DNA from: Citrobacter sp. Awk 4
GTDB taxonomy: Bacteria; Pseudomonadota; Gammaproteobacteria; Enterobacterales; Enterobacteriaceae
Reading direction: 5' to 3'
DNA: 64,000 nt
Assembly: GCF_028069725.1 (NCBI RefSeq)
Contig: NZ_JANEWG010000002.1
Coordinates: 1 to 64,000, forward strand
Part shown: in pieces, positions 37,186 to 46,628 of the stretch
How the letters are laid out: each line of letters opens with the position of its first letter
How positions within the stretch are numbered: position 1 is the first letter of the stretch
The notes under the pieces: model-generated
Database searches by the model: none
What the model was told of the DNA's origin: nothing
The model's input: the letters and a program-made list of their open reading frames with translations, nothing else
Position numbers and translations under genes: made by a program

Positions 37186-39606
37186 TCACTCGTCCTGCGT
37201 TGCGCTTTCTATGGTTAAACGCACATCTGAGGTGATCAGATTAGCCAACATCTGGTAAACCTTCATCGTCTCTTCAGGCTCCGCATCACCGGTATCACTT
37301 ATGTACTTCTCATCACGCAGGGTCAACACCAAAGAGCTGAATACCGCTTTGTCGAAGAACTCCGGCGCGTTGATCCCGTGTAGCACAGAAAGACGCTGAG
37401 CCACGGTACGGCTCTCTTTTTCCAGCGTGCCGCGGTTGATAGACGGATTTGCACTCAACAGCCAGAAGGTGATGGCATAACGTTGCAGGGTTTCACGCGC
37501 GCCCGCCGCCAACAGCTGCAGCGTACGGGAATGCGCCGGGTTGATATTCAGCTCGTCATTCTGGACGGTAATCAGTCCCTGACGCTGCATTTCGCTTATC
37601 AGCGCGTCGATGACGCCAGCCAGTTCATCCCGTTCCCAGCGCAGGAACAGTTCTGCTTTCAGCATCGGGTAGAGAATTTCAACATGCTCAAGCAGCGCAT
37701 CGCGGGAGATGCGGCGATGCTGAGTCACGATAGCCGCCATCAGGGAAGGCAGAACCAGCATATGCGCAATGTTGTTGCGATAGTAAGTCATCAGCACCGC
37801 CTGCTCGCGCGGCAGAATGATGATATCGCCGATAGTATCCTTCTCGACCTCGAACTTGTTCATTTGCAGCGCGTGGTCAATCAACGCGTTGGCGCTGACC
37901 GACGGAACCGTGGAGTCGGTGGAATACGGGACATTACGCATCAGATCCAGATAACACTCAAGCTGCTCCGTCAGTTGCTCGCGCGTTAACGAACGCTGAC
38001 GAGACGCCAGCAATGCGGTGCAACACAGATTCATGGCATTTGCCGCGCCTGCATTGTTAATACGGACCATTAACTCTGCGGCGATACCATTGACCGTTGG
38101 TGTCAGCCAGGCGGGACGCACGGCTTCGATCGGATCGATAGATTCACGCCACTCAGGAACATGCTGGTTCAGGTACGTCATCAACGGCATCGGTTCGCCA
38201 AAGTTAACGTAGCCCTGACCGAGATTACGCAGCTTGCTCAAGCCGCGCAGCATTTGCGGCAGGCTCTCTTTTTCTTTCGTCGCGCCACGCAATTCTTTGG
38301 CGTAAGTTCCCACTTCCATCACGTGCTCGTAACCGATGTAAATGGGCACCAGGGTGATTGGACGTGTACCGCCGCGCAGCATCGCCTGAATGGTCATCGA
38401 CAGGGTGCCGGTTTTCGGATCCAGCAGACGGCCAGTACGGGAACGCCCGCCTTCCACAAAATATTCAACGGAATAGCCACGACTAAAAAGCTCACCGAGA
38501 TATTCACGAAAGACGGTCGAGTAGAGTTTGTTGCCCTTAAACGTGCGACGAATAAAGAACGCGCCCAGGCGGCGGAAAATCGGGCCAGCTGGCCAGAAGT
38601 TCAGGTTAATACCGGCGGCGATATGCGGCGGCACCAGCCCCTGATGATAGAGCACGTACGAGAGCAACAGATAGTCCATATGGCTGCGGTGGCAGGGCAC
38701 ATAGACGATTTCATGCCCGTCGTGCGCCAGTTGGCGGACACGCTCTGCGTTATGGACATTGATCCCCTGATACAGTCTGTTCCAGGTAAAACCCAGAATG
38801 CGGTCAGTCAGGCGAATCATCTCGTAGGAGAAGTTGGCGGCAATCTCTTCCATCAGCGCAATGGCGTTCTGCTGCGCTTTTTCATGGGAGATTTTTTTGC
38901 TGCGCGCTTCGTCTTCTACCGCGCGAGCAATCGCTTTTGACGCCAGCAGTTTGTTGAACAGATCCTGTCGGGCAGGCAGACGCGGACCGACCGCCGCCAG
39001 ACGCTGACGGGCGAAATGCATTCGCGCCACACGCGCCAGTTTTTGGGCAATAATTTTGTCGGTTCCGTGCTCGTCAGCCATCCGTCGTAAGGAAACGGAC
39101 GGCGAGAAGCGGACAAAACTGTCGCGCCCCAGCCAGGAAACAGCAAAGAATTTTTGTACGCCGTTCAGCATACGCAGAGGAGGGTTTACCTCACCCTTTT
39201 CACGCCCCGGAGAGCGGCCGAACATCACCGATACCGGCACCATCTGTACATCCAGGTCTGGATTACTGCGGTGAAGGTCGAGGTAGTTGTGAAAGAGTTT
39301 GATCGACTCTTCTTTCGGCGTGTAGTAGGTGAATACGCGCGGGCCGCCGTGAATAAACACATAACGCGGCAGCAGCGTTCCGTCTATCTCCAGCGGCTCT
39401 AACGGGTCGGGGAGATCGTGCGCCAGGCATTGGGCGCGTAGCGTCAGCAAGTCCGCTTTTGAGTTGTACGGTAAAACGTACATAATGGGACGAGATGTAT
39501 CGAGCCCCAATTCCGGAGCGGGTTCCGCTGGAATAGACTTGCTTTTTACCAGTACGGTTAATGGTAAATTCAGTAATTTGTAGTAAATTCGTGGCCAGCC
39601 AGACAT
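37186..39606 (-). CDS. plsB: Glycerol-3-phosphate 1-O-acyltransferase
   Basis: Inner-membrane enzyme that acylates sn-glycerol 3-phosphate at position 1, committing it to phospholipid. 806 residues (E. coli 807). The acyltransferase blocks are visible: catalytic [18 protein letters not shown] (H-x4-D near 306-311), [42 protein letters not shown] and [20 protein letters not shown]. Divergent from dgkA, an arrangement conserved in E. coli and sensible because both act on phospholipid precursors. Adjacent ORFs on the other strand are shadows. Confidence 0.97.
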   Translation of the reverse strand: MSGWPRIYYKLLNLPLTVLVKSKSIPAEPAPELGLDTSRPIMYVLPYNSKADLLTLRAQCLAHDLPDPLEPLEIDGTLLPRYVFIHGGPRVFTYYTPKEESIKLFHNYLDLHRSNPDLDVQMVPVSVMFGRSPGREKGEVNPPLRMLNGVQKFFAVSWLGRDSFVRFSPSVSLRRMADEHGTDKIIAQKLARVARMHFARQRLAAVGPRLPARQDLFNKLLASKAIARAVEDEARSKKISHEKAQQNAIALMEEIAANFSYEMIRLTDRILGFTWNRLYQGINVHNAERVRQLAHDGHEIVYVPCHRSHMDYLLLSYVLYHQGLVPPHIAAGINLNFWPAGPIFRRLGAFFIRRTFKGNKLYSTVFREYLGELFSRGYSVEYFVEGGRSRTGRLLDPKTGTLSMTIQAMLRGGTRPITLVPIYIGYEHVMEVGTYAKELRGATKEKESLPQMLRGLSKLRNLGQGYVNFGEPMPLMTYLNQHVPEWRESIDPIEAVRPAWLTPTVNGIAAELMVRINNAGAANAMNLCCTALLASRQRSLTREQLTEQLECYLDLMRNVPYSTDSTVPSVSANALIDHALQMNKFEVEKDTIGDIIILPREQAVLMTYYRNNIAHMLVLPSLMAAIVTQHRRISRDALLEHVEILYPMLKAELFLRWERDELAGVIDALISEMQRQGLITVQNDELNINPAHSRTLQLLAAGARETLQRYAITFWLLSANPSINRGTLEKESRTVAQRLSVLHGINAPEFFDKAVFSSLVLTLRDEKYISDTGDAEPEETMKVYQMLANLITSDVRLTIESATQDE

Positions 39607-39730
39607 AAACGATGTAAAGCCTCTGGTTAATAATGCAAATTCGCTGCAAGGATATCAGAAAGTCTAGCGAATTTCTGGTGTATCCCGTCATACTTCGCGC
39701 CGCTGTAACCCGAATTTTGTGGGTTAACGA

Positions 39731-39736
39731 TATAAT
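39731..39736 (+). promoter_or_regulatory. dgkA -10 element
   Basis: Perfect TATAAT 35 bp before dgkA; no convincing -35 at the expected distance. Confidence 0.45.
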
Positions 39737-39771
39737 GTCATTGACGCTGATAATGCAAAAAGGTTCTTTTG

Positions 39772-40140
39772 ATGGCTAATAATACCACTGGATTTACCCG
39801 AATTATTAAAGCTGCTGGTTATTCCTGGAAAGGTTTTCGTGCTGCATGGATTAATGAAGCGGCATTTCGCCAGGAAAGTGTTGCTGTGCTGCTGGGCGTG
39901 GCGATTGCCTGTTGGCTGGATGTAGACGCCATCACGCGTGTTTTGTTGATTGGTTCTGTCATGCTGGTGATGGTCGTTGAAATCCTCAACAGCGCGATTG
40001 AGGCGGTGGTTGACCGCGTTGGCTCTGAATACCATGAACTTTCCGGGCGGGCGAAAGATATGGGGTCGGCGGCGGTATTGCTTTCGATCTTTATCGCGAT
40101 GATCACCTGGGGAATCCTGCTGTGGCCGCATTTTCGATAA
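39772..40140 (+). CDS. dgkA: Diacylglycerol kinase
   Basis: Small integral-membrane kinase that recycles diacylglycerol to phosphatidic acid. 122 residues from the ATG at 39772; the TTG three bases upstream is not needed. Three transmembrane helices and the signature EILNSAIEAVVDRVGSEYHELSGRAKDMGSAAV, with the catalytic glutamate in VVEILNSAIE. Divergent from plsB and just upstream of lexA. Confidence 0.97.
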   Translation: MANNTTGFTRIIKAAGYSWKGFRAAWINEAAFRQESVAVLLGVAIACWLDVDAITRVLLIGSVMLVMVVEILNSAIEAVVDRVGSEYHELSGRAKDMGSAAVLLSIFIAMITWGILLWPHFR

Positions 40141-40204
40141 GGGTTCCATAATCCGATAAATCTCTTGTTTTTTGTGCCGTTTGTGGTTCCAAAATCGCCT
40201 TTAA

Positions 40205-40220
40205 CTGTATATACTCACAG
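40205..40220 (+). promoter_or_regulatory. LexA box 1 upstream of lexA
   Basis: CTGTATATACTCACAG is a perfect CTGT-N8-ACAG SOS box, 30 bp before the lexA start. Confidence 0.95.
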
Positions 40221-40225
40221 CATAA

Positions 40226-40241
40226 CTGTATATACACCCAG
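40226..40241 (+). promoter_or_regulatory. LexA box 2 upstream of lexA
   Basis: CTGTATATACACCCAG matches CTGT-N8-ACAG with one mismatch. Two boxes 21 bp apart reproduce the autoregulated E. coli lexA operator. Confidence 0.92.
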
Positions 40242-40249
40242 GGGGCGGA

Positions 40250-40858
40250 ATGAAAGCGTTAACGGCCAGGCAGCAAGAGGTGTTCGATCTCATTCGGGAT
40301 CACATCAGCCAGACAGGTATGCCACCGACGCGTGCGGAGATCGCGCAGCGTTTGGGGTTCCGTTCCCCAAATGCGGCTGAAGAACACCTGAAAGCGCTGG
40401 CACGTAAAGGTGTCATCGAGATTGTCTCTGGTGCTTCTCGCGGTATCCGCCTGCTGGTGGAAGAAGAAGAGGGGCTGCCTTTAGTAGGGCGCGTGGCGGC
40501 AGGGGAACCCCTTCTGGCACAGCAGCATATTGAAGGTCACTATCAGGTCGACCCGTCGCTGTTTAAACCTAATGCCGATTTCCTGCTGCGCGTCAGCGGG
40601 ATGTCGATGAAAGATATTGGGATTATGGACGGCGATTTGCTGGCGGTACACAAAACCCAGGACGTGCGTAACGGCCAGGTAGTGGTGGCGCGTATTGATG
40701 ATGAAGTGACGGTTAAACGCCTGAAAAAGCAGGGTAATAAAATCGAACTTCTGCCAGAAAACAGTGAATTTAAACCGATTGTGGTTGATCTGCGCGAGCA
40801 AAACTTCACGATTGAAGGGCTGGCAGTCGGCGTCATCCGTAACGGTGAATGGTTGTAA
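40250..40858 (+). CDS. lexA: SOS repressor LexA
   Basis: Master repressor of the SOS response, self-cleaving with RecA filaments. 202 residues, as in E. coli. The N-terminal winged helix ([47 protein letters not shown]) is followed by the S24 protease domain. The Ala-Gly cleavage site is in [13 protein letters not shown], the catalytic Ser in [17 protein letters not shown] and the catalytic Lys in VTVKRLKKQ. Two LexA boxes precede it. Followed by dinF after a REP-filled 157-bp gap. Confidence 0.98.
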   Translation: MKALTARQQEVFDLIRDHISQTGMPPTRAEIAQRLGFRSPNAAEEHLKALARKGVIEIVSGASRGIRLLVEEEEGLPLVGRVAAGEPLLAQQHIEGHYQVDPSLFKPNADFLLRVSGMSMKDIGIMDGDLLAVHKTQDVRNGQVVVARIDDEVTVKRLKKQGNKIELLPENSEFKPIVVDLREQNFTIEGLAVGVIRNGEWL

Positions 40859-40865
40859 TTTTCTC

Positions 40866-40975
40866 CAGGCCGGATCAAGCGTTTACGCCGCCATCCGGCG
40901 ATATGCCCGGTGGCGCTACGCTTACCGGGCCTGGAAAAAAAGCCTGGATAAGGCATTTATGCCGTCATCTGGCAA
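40866..40975. repeat. REP cluster between lexA and dinF
   Basis: At least three REP-type palindromes in 110 bp (GGCCGGATCAAGCGTTTACG, GGTGGCGCTACGCTTACCGG, GGATAAGGCATTTATGCCGT). This could reduce dinF expression from the lexA promoter. Confidence 0.88.
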
Positions 40976-41015
40976 TCTAACTTCTTTTTTATAATTCCTT
41001 CTCAGGCTTTCCCGC

Positions 41016-42341
41016 ATGCCTTTCTTTACCTCTTCCGACAAAGCGCTCTGGCGTCTCGCATTACCGATGATCTTCTCCAATATCACCGTTCCCTTGTTGG
41101 GTCTGGTAGATACTGCAGTCATTGGACATCTGGACAGCCCTGTTTATCTGGGCGGTGTTGCCGTGGGCGCAACGGCAACCAGTTTTCTCTTCATGCTGTT
41201 GCTCTTCTTACGCATGAGCACCACCGGGCTGACGGCTCAGGCATTTGGTGCCAAAAATCCCCAGGCACTGGCGCGCGCGCTGGTGCAGCCACTGATTCTG
41301 GCGTTGGGGGCGGGGGCCTTAATCGCGTTGTTCCGTACACCAGTCATCGATCTTGCATTGCATATCGTCGGTGGCAATGAAGCGGTGCTGATACAGGCGC
41401 GACGTTTTCTGGAGATCCGCTGGCTGAGCGCCCCGGCATCGCTGGCGAATCTGGTTCTGCTTGGCTGGCTGTTGGGCGTTCAGTATGCCCGCGCGCCGGT
41501 GATCCTGCTGGTTGTCGGCAATATTCTCAATATTGCGCTCGATCTGTGGCTGGTGATGGGCCTGCATATGAATGTGCAGGGAGCCGCACTGGCGACGGTG
41601 ATTGCAGAATATGCCACGTTGTTGCTTGGCCTAATGATGGTGCGCAAAGTGCTGACACTGCGCGGTGTGTCATCCACGATGCTGAAACAGGCCTGGCGGG
41701 GGAATTTCCGTCGTTTGTTGGCGCTTAACCGTGACATCATGCTGCGTTCGTTGTTGCTGCAACTGTGCTTTGGCGCGATCACGGTTCTCGGGGCGCGGTT
41801 GGGTAGCGACATCATTGCGGTGAATGCGGTACTGATGACCCTGCTGACCTTTACCGCCTATGCCCTTGATGGATTTGCTTATGCTGTCGAAGCGCACTCC
41901 GGGCAGGCGTATGGCGCACGTGACGGAAGCCAGTTGCTGGATGTCTGGCGCGCGGCATGCCGACAGTCAGGAATAGTGGCGCTGCTCTTTGCCCTCGTTT
42001 ATGCCCTGGCGGGTGAACACATCATCGCGTTGCTGACGTCGTTGCCGCAAATTCAACTTTTGGCCGATCGCTATCTTATCTGGCAGGTAGTGTTGCCGTT
42101 AATCGGTGTCTGGTGTTATTTGCTGGATGGCATGTTTATCGGGGCGACGCGTGCGACGGAAATGCGCAACAGTATGGCCGTTGCGGCGCTGGGATTTGCA
42201 CTCACGCTGTGTGCGCTGCCCTGGCTGGGCAATCATGGACTGTGGCTGGCGTTAACCGTTTTTCTGGCGCTCCGTGGACTCTCGTTGGCCTGGATCTGGC
42301 GACGCCACTGGCGGCACGGAACCTGGTTTTCCCAGGCGTGA
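41016..42341 (+). CDS. dinF: MATE-family transporter DinF
   Basis: Inner-membrane multidrug and toxic-compound extrusion protein, SOS-induced with lexA in E. coli. 441 residues with twelve predicted transmembrane helices. The MATE hallmarks LALPMIFSNITVPLLGLVDTAVIGHL at the N terminus and the pseudo-repeated second half (LLQLCFGAITVLGARLGSDIIAVNAVLMTLLTF; DGFAYAVEAHSGQAYGARD) are present. No separate promoter was recognised, so expression by read-through from lexA is likely. Confidence 0.95.
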   Translation: MPFFTSSDKALWRLALPMIFSNITVPLLGLVDTAVIGHLDSPVYLGGVAVGATATSFLFMLLLFLRMSTTGLTAQAFGAKNPQALARALVQPLILALGAGALIALFRTPVIDLALHIVGGNEAVLIQARRFLEIRWLSAPASLANLVLLGWLLGVQYARAPVILLVVGNILNIALDLWLVMGLHMNVQGAALATVIAEYATLLLGLMMVRKVLTLRGVSSTMLKQAWRGNFRRLLALNRDIMLRSLLLQLCFGAITVLGARLGSDIIAVNAVLMTLLTFTAYALDGFAYAVEAHSGQAYGARDGSQLLDVWRAACRQSGIVALLFALVYALAGEHIIALLTSLPQIQLLADRYLIWQVVLPLIGVWCYLLDGMFIGATRATEMRNSMAVAALGFALTLCALPWLGNHGLWLALTVFLALRGLSLAWIWRRHWRHGTWFSQA

Positions 42342-42471
42342 TGGTTAAAAATTCTGAATATCAAAATGAACATGGGATCACTGACTATAATTAATCTCAC
42401 GTCCAGCAGAAAACGTAGTGTATTTGGGCGAAGCAATATCGCTAATCACCACTAATCATGAGGACTCGATG

Positions 42472-42681
42472 ATGAATAAAGACGAAGTCAGCGGTAACTG
42501 GAAACAGTTCAAAGGGAAAGTGAAAGAGCAATGGGGCAAACTGACCGATGATGATATGACGGTCATTGAAGGTAAGCGCGACCAGTTGGTCGGCAAGGTC
42601 CAGGAACGTTACGGTTACGCCAGAGACAAGGCGGAAAAGGAAGTGAGCGACTGGGAAACGCGTAATAAATACCGCTGGTAA
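42472..42681 (+). CDS. yjbJ: CsbD-family stress protein YjbJ
   Basis: 69 residues from the second of two adjacent ATGs after ATGAGGA (MNKDEVSGNWKQFKGKVKEQWGKLTDDDM). A small, highly charged helical protein of the CsbD family, abundant in stationary phase in E. coli where it depends on sigma S. Function unknown. It stands alone between dinF and convergent zur; a hairpin at 42722-42742 separates it from zur. Confidence 0.95.
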   Translation: MNKDEVSGNWKQFKGKVKEQWGKLTDDDMTVIEGKRDQLVGKVQERYGYARDKAEKEVSDWETRNKYRW

Positions 42682-42721
42682 TCAGCCGCGGCAACCCGAA
42701 AGTACAAGGATGTACAGTCCA

Positions 42722-42742
42722 TTGGGCGGTTTTGCCGCCCAA
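42722..42742. terminator. Hairpin between yjbJ and zur
   Basis: Stem TTGGGCGG/CCGCCCAA with TTTTG loop and no T run on either side. It may end yjbJ or zur mRNA, with low efficiency expected. Confidence 0.4.
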
Positions 42743-42747
42743 CCCGC

Positions 42748-43263
42748 TTAACGCGGTTTTTTCTTCACCAGGATCGAATGATCGTGCTGGCACTCATCAG
42801 GGTGGCGACACGCTTCAACTTCGACGCACGCCGGGCATAATCCGTGCGCTTCAATCACGTTATGACGCAGGGCAAAACCCATTTTTGCCGCCAGCGTATG
42901 CATAATATCTTCCACGCCCTCGGCGCTTTCTTCTTTCACCACGCCGCAGCGGTCACAAATGAACATGGCTGAACTGTGAGTCGGCTGATCGAACAGATGG
43001 CAGAGCACATAGCTATTGGTGGACTCAACCTTGTGAATAAAGCCTTGTTCGAGCAAAAAATCGAGCGCACGATACACCGTAGGCGGTTTGGCCTGTGGCT
43101 CTGTTTCACGTAGCAGATCCAACAGATCATAAGCGCTGATCGCCCCTTGTTGCAGGCTCATCAAACGCAACACTTCGAGGCGCTGAGGAGTGAGCCGAAC
43201 ATTGCGCTGCGCACAGATTTTCTCAGCTTGCGCCAATAGGTCTTGTGTTGTGGTCTTTTCCAT
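42748..43263 (-). CDS. zur: Zinc uptake regulator Zur
   Basis: Fur-family repressor of zinc uptake genes (znuABC and others). 171 residues, as in E. coli. The N-terminal winged helix carries RLTPQRLEVLRLM and PPTVYRALDFLLEQGFIHKV. The C-terminal dimerisation domain has the structural zinc cysteines CDRCG and CPACVEVEAC plus the His-rich HPDECQHDHS segment for regulatory zinc. Divergent from the cupin gene at 43378. I did not find a convincing Zur operator in the 114-bp gap. Confidence 0.96.
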   Translation of the reverse strand: MEKTTTQDLLAQAEKICAQRNVRLTPQRLEVLRLMSLQQGAISAYDLLDLLRETEPQAKPPTVYRALDFLLEQGFIHKVESTNSYVLCHLFDQPTHSSAMFICDRCGVVKEESAEGVEDIMHTLAAKMGFALRHNVIEAHGLCPACVEVEACRHPDECQHDHSILVKKKPR

Positions 43264-43377
43264 TTGGCACCCCGGAGTACGTGAAACGTTAATCCCTTAC
43301 TTTATCATGTTCTTCTTAAAACACCGAGATCCCCCGCGGTGTGCTATACCTGACGCATTGCACACTGGAAAACCAAA

Positions 43378-43866
43378 ATGAAAAGACCTGATTGCATTCG
43401 TCACTGGCGCGACGCAGAAGGCGCTGATGACTCTACCTATCCGGATAGCGATGAGCTATTTTCCATCGGCGCGCCGCTGGCGCGAACGCTCGGATTGCGT
43501 CGGCTTGGCATTCACCATGAACGTCTCCCGCCGGGTCGGCGGACTTCATATCCGCATGCGGAAAGCGACGAAGAGGAGTTCATTTATGTGCTGGAAGGCT
43601 ATCCCGAAGTCTGGATAAACGGCTATCTGTGGAAATTAGAACCCGGGGACAGCGTCGGTTTCCCGGCGGGAACAGGGGTGTGCCACACCTTTATCAATAA
43701 CACCAGTGCAGAGGTTCGCCTGCTTGTTGTCGGGGAGGCGAATAAAAAACACAATCGCATCTATTATCCGATTAATCCGGTGTATGCCGCCACACGCGAA
43801 GATCGCTGGGTTGATCATCCGCCGCAGTTTTTTGGCCCGCACGACGGAAAACCAGGGCGAAAATAA
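43378..43866 (+). CDS. Cupin-domain protein of unknown function
   Basis: A 162-residue single-cupin protein. Motif 1 is SYPHAESDEEEFIYVLEG (about 57-74), with the usual second His replaced by Glu or Ser. Motif 2 is the canonical GDSVGFPAGTGVCHTFIN (about 89-106) with its metal-ligand His. The C-terminal tail NRIYYPINPVYAATREDRWVDHPPQFFGPHDGKPG is well defined, suggesting a specific family rather than a generic cupin. It lies divergent from zur, but no evidence links it to zinc. Not a gene I recognise from E. coli K-12. Confidence 0.75.
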   Translation: MKRPDCIRHWRDAEGADDSTYPDSDELFSIGAPLARTLGLRRLGIHHERLPPGRRTSYPHAESDEEEFIYVLEGYPEVWINGYLWKLEPGDSVGFPAGTGVCHTFINNTSAEVRLLVVGEANKKHNRIYYPINPVYAATREDRWVDHPPQFFGPHDGKPGRK

Positions 43867-44017
43867 TGCTGCCCTATGCCGTTGCCCCTCGGACTGGGAC
43901 GGTCTGTGCCGTCGGCCCGGTTCACATTCAATGCAGCCATCTGCCTGCGCTCTTGTCTCACGGGTTTTGCTTTATGCTATAGTAGCGCCCCTTTTTCAGA
44001 ATGCTTAATTAATCGCC

Positions 44018-45013
44018 ATGCCAGAATCTTCGTCCACTGTTTTTCCTGCCCATCGTTTTTCTATCGCGCCGATGCTCGACTGGACGGACAGACATTGCCG
44101 CTATTTCCTGCGCTTGCTCTCCCGCCAGACGCTGCTCTATACCGAAATGGTCACGACTGGTGCGATCATTCATGGCAAGGGCGATTACCTGGCGTACAGC
44201 GAAGAAGAGCATCCGATCGCGCTGCAACTGGGCGGTAGCGACCCTGCTGCGCTGGCGCAGTGTGCGAAACTGGCACAAGAACGCGGTTATGATGAGATCA
44301 ATCTCAACGTGGGTTGTCCTTCTGACCGTGTGCAAAACGGCATGTTCGGCGCCTGCCTGATGGGCAATGCGCAACTGGTGGCGGATTGCGTGAAGGCGAT
44401 GCGTGATGTGGTGTCGATTCCTGTGACGGTCAAAACCCGTATTGGCATTGACGATCAGGACAGCTACGAATTTCTCTGCGACTTCATTAATACAGTTGCA
44501 GGTCAAGGCGAATGCGAGATGTTTATCATCCACGCGCGCAAAGCCTGGCTTTCTGGCCTTAGCCCGAAAGAAAACCGGGAGATCCCGCCGCTGGATTACC
44601 CGCGCGTATACCAACTGAAGCGCGACTTCCCGCATCTGACGATGTCGATCAACGGCGGCATTAAATCGCTGGAGGATGCGAAAGCGCATCTGCAGCACAT
44701 GGACGGTGTGATGGTCGGGCGCGAAGCCTACCAAAATCCCGGTATTCTGGCCTCTGTCGACCGTGAGATTTTTGGCGCGACGATGGCCGATGCCGATCCG
44801 GTTGCGGTGGTGCGCGCGATGTACCCGTACATTGAACGCGAACTCAGTAACGGCACCTATCTGGGCCATATCACCCGCCATATGCTGGGTCTGTTCCAGG
44901 GCATTCCCGGCGCGCGTCAGTGGCGTCGCTACCTGAGCGAAAATGCCCATAAAGCCGGTGCCGATATCAACGTGCTGGAGCACGCGCTGAAGCTGGTGGC
45001 GGATAAGCGTTAA
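44018..45013 (+). CDS. dusA: tRNA-dihydrouridine(20/20a) synthase
   Basis: FMN-dependent enzyme that reduces U20 and U20a in the D-loop of tRNAs. 331 residues. The TIM-barrel core has the Dus signature [19 protein letters not shown] and the catalytic Cys100 in [23 protein letters not shown], then [24 protein letters not shown] and the FMN-phosphate loop [10 protein letters not shown] with [13 protein letters not shown]. The start at 44018 follows a -10-like TATAGT by about 35 bp. A terminator follows. Confidence 0.96.
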   Translation: MPESSSTVFPAHRFSIAPMLDWTDRHCRYFLRLLSRQTLLYTEMVTTGAIIHGKGDYLAYSEEEHPIALQLGGSDPAALAQCAKLAQERGYDEINLNVGCPSDRVQNGMFGACLMGNAQLVADCVKAMRDVVSIPVTVKTRIGIDDQDSYEFLCDFINTVAGQGECEMFIIHARKAWLSGLSPKENREIPPLDYPRVYQLKRDFPHLTMSINGGIKSLEDAKAHLQHMDGVMVGREAYQNPGILASVDREIFGATMADADPVAVVRAMYPYIERELSNGTYLGHITRHMLGLFQGIPGARQWRRYLSENAHKAGADINVLEHALKLVADKR

Positions 45014-45042
45014 TTTTTCACTAAAACCTGGTCAAATTCACC

Positions 45043-45076
45043 ACGCCCTGCACAGTGTTGCGGGGCGTTTTATTTT
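45043..45076 (+). terminator. dusA terminator
   Basis: Stem ACGCCCTGCA/TGCGGGGCGT (one G-T pair) followed by TTTTATTTT. Confidence 0.8.
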
Positions 45077-45096
45077 AAAATCAATACGTTATTTTT

Positions 45097-45112
45097 TGGC
45101 ATGTTTCTTGTA
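45097..45112 (+). promoter_or_regulatory. Sigma-54 promoter of pspG
   Basis: TGGCATGTTTCTTGTA has the -24 TGGCA and -12 TTG elements with standard spacing. E. coli pspG is transcribed by sigma-54 RNA polymerase with PspF, so the same is inferred here. Confidence 0.75.
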
Positions 45113-45146
45113 ATGGTCTGTGCAGATTTCATTAGGGGAGAGCATC

Positions 45147-45389
45147 ATGCTGGAACTACTTTTTGTCATTGGGTTTTTCATCATGTTGATGGCGACGGGG
45201 GTTTCCCTGTTGGGCGTTCTGGCTGCGTTGGTCGTGGCGACGGTGGTGATGTTTTTGGGGGGACTGTTTGCGTTGATGTTTAAACTGCTGCCCTGGCTGT
45301 TACTGGCCATTGCGGTGGTATGGGCCATTAAGGCGATAAAAGCACCGAAAATCCCACAATATCAGCGCAATAACCGTTGGCGTTACTAA
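45147..45389 (+). CDS. pspG: Envelope stress protein PspG
   Basis: 80 residues from the ATG at 45147 after AGGGGAG (MLELLFVIGFFIMLMATGVSLLG). Two or three transmembrane segments and a basic tail (KIPQYQRNNRWRY), as in E. coli PspG, the unlinked member of the phage-shock-protein regulon that helps maintain proton-motive force. The nine upstream in-frame codons overlap the promoter region and are not used. A sigma-54 promoter lies 35 bp upstream. Confidence 0.95.
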   Translation: MLELLFVIGFFIMLMATGVSLLGVLAALVVATVVMFLGGLFALMFKLLPWLLLAIAVVWAIKAIKAPKIPQYQRNNRWRY

Positions 45390-45513
45390 AGATGTGAGGG
45401 ATAGGTCACAACCTGAAACTTTGCTCTTAGAACCCATTAGGAAATGATTTTCAAATCTGTCACTATTGCGCGTCTAACGAATTCATCGAGCTGTACCCTA
45501 CATACAGCCGAAC

Positions 45514-45546
45514 TAAAAAAAGAAAGGGCTTCCCATGTGGAAGCCC
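45514..45546 (-). terminator. qorA terminator
   Basis: On the minus strand GGGCTTCC ACATG GGAAGCCC followed by TTTCTTTTTTT, 18 bp after the qorA stop. Confidence 0.88.
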
Positions 45547-45563
45547 AATTTCTTTCTACACCA

Positions 45564-46547
45564 TTACGGAATGAGCAGGCTCGAACCCTGCGTGGTTCTG
45601 CTCTCCAGCGCCTGATGCGCGCGCTGTGCATCTTTCAGCGCATACTTCTGATCCTCTGCCACATCGACCTTGATAACGCCGCTGGCAATCAGCGAGAACA
45701 GCTCATTACTGGCCTCGGTGAGTTCATCACGATTGGTGATATACCCTTGCAGAGAAGGGCGGGTCGTATACAGCGAGCCTTTTTGGTTCAGAATACCTAA
45801 GTTGACGCCGGTGACCGGCCCTGACGCATTGCCAAAACTGACCATCAGTCCACGACGTTGCAGACAATCCAGCGAGGCTTCCCACGTATCTTTGCCAACG
45901 GAGTCGTAAACCACCTGCACTTTTTTGCCGCCGGTGATCTCTTTGACCCGATCGACGATGTTTTCTTCACGGTAGTTGATCACCTGCCAGGCTCCCGCCT
46001 GCAAAGCCCGTTGCGCTTTTTGCGCGTTGCCAACCGTCCCGATCAGTTTGGCACCCAGCGCTTTCGCCCACTGACAGGCAATCAGTCCTACGCCGCCTGC
46101 GGCAGCATGAAATAAAAAGGGCTCATCGGGTTTGATTTCATAGGTTTTTCGCAGCAGATAAAAGACGGTTAAGCCTTTCAGGAAAGAGGCCGCCGCCTGC
46201 TCGAAAGAGATAGCATTAGGTAACAGGGCGGCTTTATCGGCAGGGACATTGTGCACAGAACTGTAGGCCCCGAGCGCCGACTGGGCGTAAACGACGCGGT
46301 CGCCTGCCTTGAGATGTTTGACGTTGCTGCCGACTTTACTGACAATCCCCGCCGCTTCTGTGCCTAATCCACTGGGTAACGAGGGAGGTGGGTAGAGGCC
46401 ACTACGAATATAGGTATCAATGTAGTTAATGCCGATGGCTTTATTCTCGACCTGGATTTCGTTCTCCGCCGGGTCTGCGGGCATAAAGTCCACCACTTTT
46501 AGTACGTCAGGGCCACCATGCTTGTGAAATTCAATTCGTGTTGCCAT
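45564..46547 (-). CDS. qorA: NADPH-dependent quinone oxidoreductase
   Basis: Cytosolic zinc-free medium-chain dehydrogenase that reduces quinones with NADPH. 327 residues, as in E. coli Qor (MATRIEFHKHGGPDVLKVVD). GroES-like N-terminal domain with GINYIDTYIRSGLYPPPSLPSGLGTEAAG; Rossmann domain with LFHAAAGGVGLIACQWAKALGAKLIGTVG (about 145-173), whose AAGGVG loop replaces the zinc-enzyme GxGxxG. Divergent from dnaB with an 81-bp gap. Confidence 0.96.
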   Translation of the reverse strand: MATRIEFHKHGGPDVLKVVDFMPADPAENEIQVENKAIGINYIDTYIRSGLYPPPSLPSGLGTEAAGIVSKVGSNVKHLKAGDRVVYAQSALGAYSSVHNVPADKAALLPNAISFEQAAASFLKGLTVFYLLRKTYEIKPDEPFLFHAAAGGVGLIACQWAKALGAKLIGTVGNAQKAQRALQAGAWQVINYREENIVDRVKEITGGKKVQVVYDSVGKDTWEASLDCLQRRGLMVSFGNASGPVTGVNLGILNQKGSLYTTRPSLQGYITNRDELTEASNELFSLIASGVIKVDVAEDQKYALKDAQRAHQALESRTTQGSSLLIP

Positions 46548-46628
46548 GCTTCCTCCAGAACGTATCGTTAGGGTCTACTTATATGGTAATCTTTCGACCC
46601 ACTCTTTATCTCGGTAACTCCATTCACT

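Noticed and set aside
38161-38940. A 259-codon open frame opposite plsB
   Set aside because: Fully contained in plsB on the other strand and without any protein signature.
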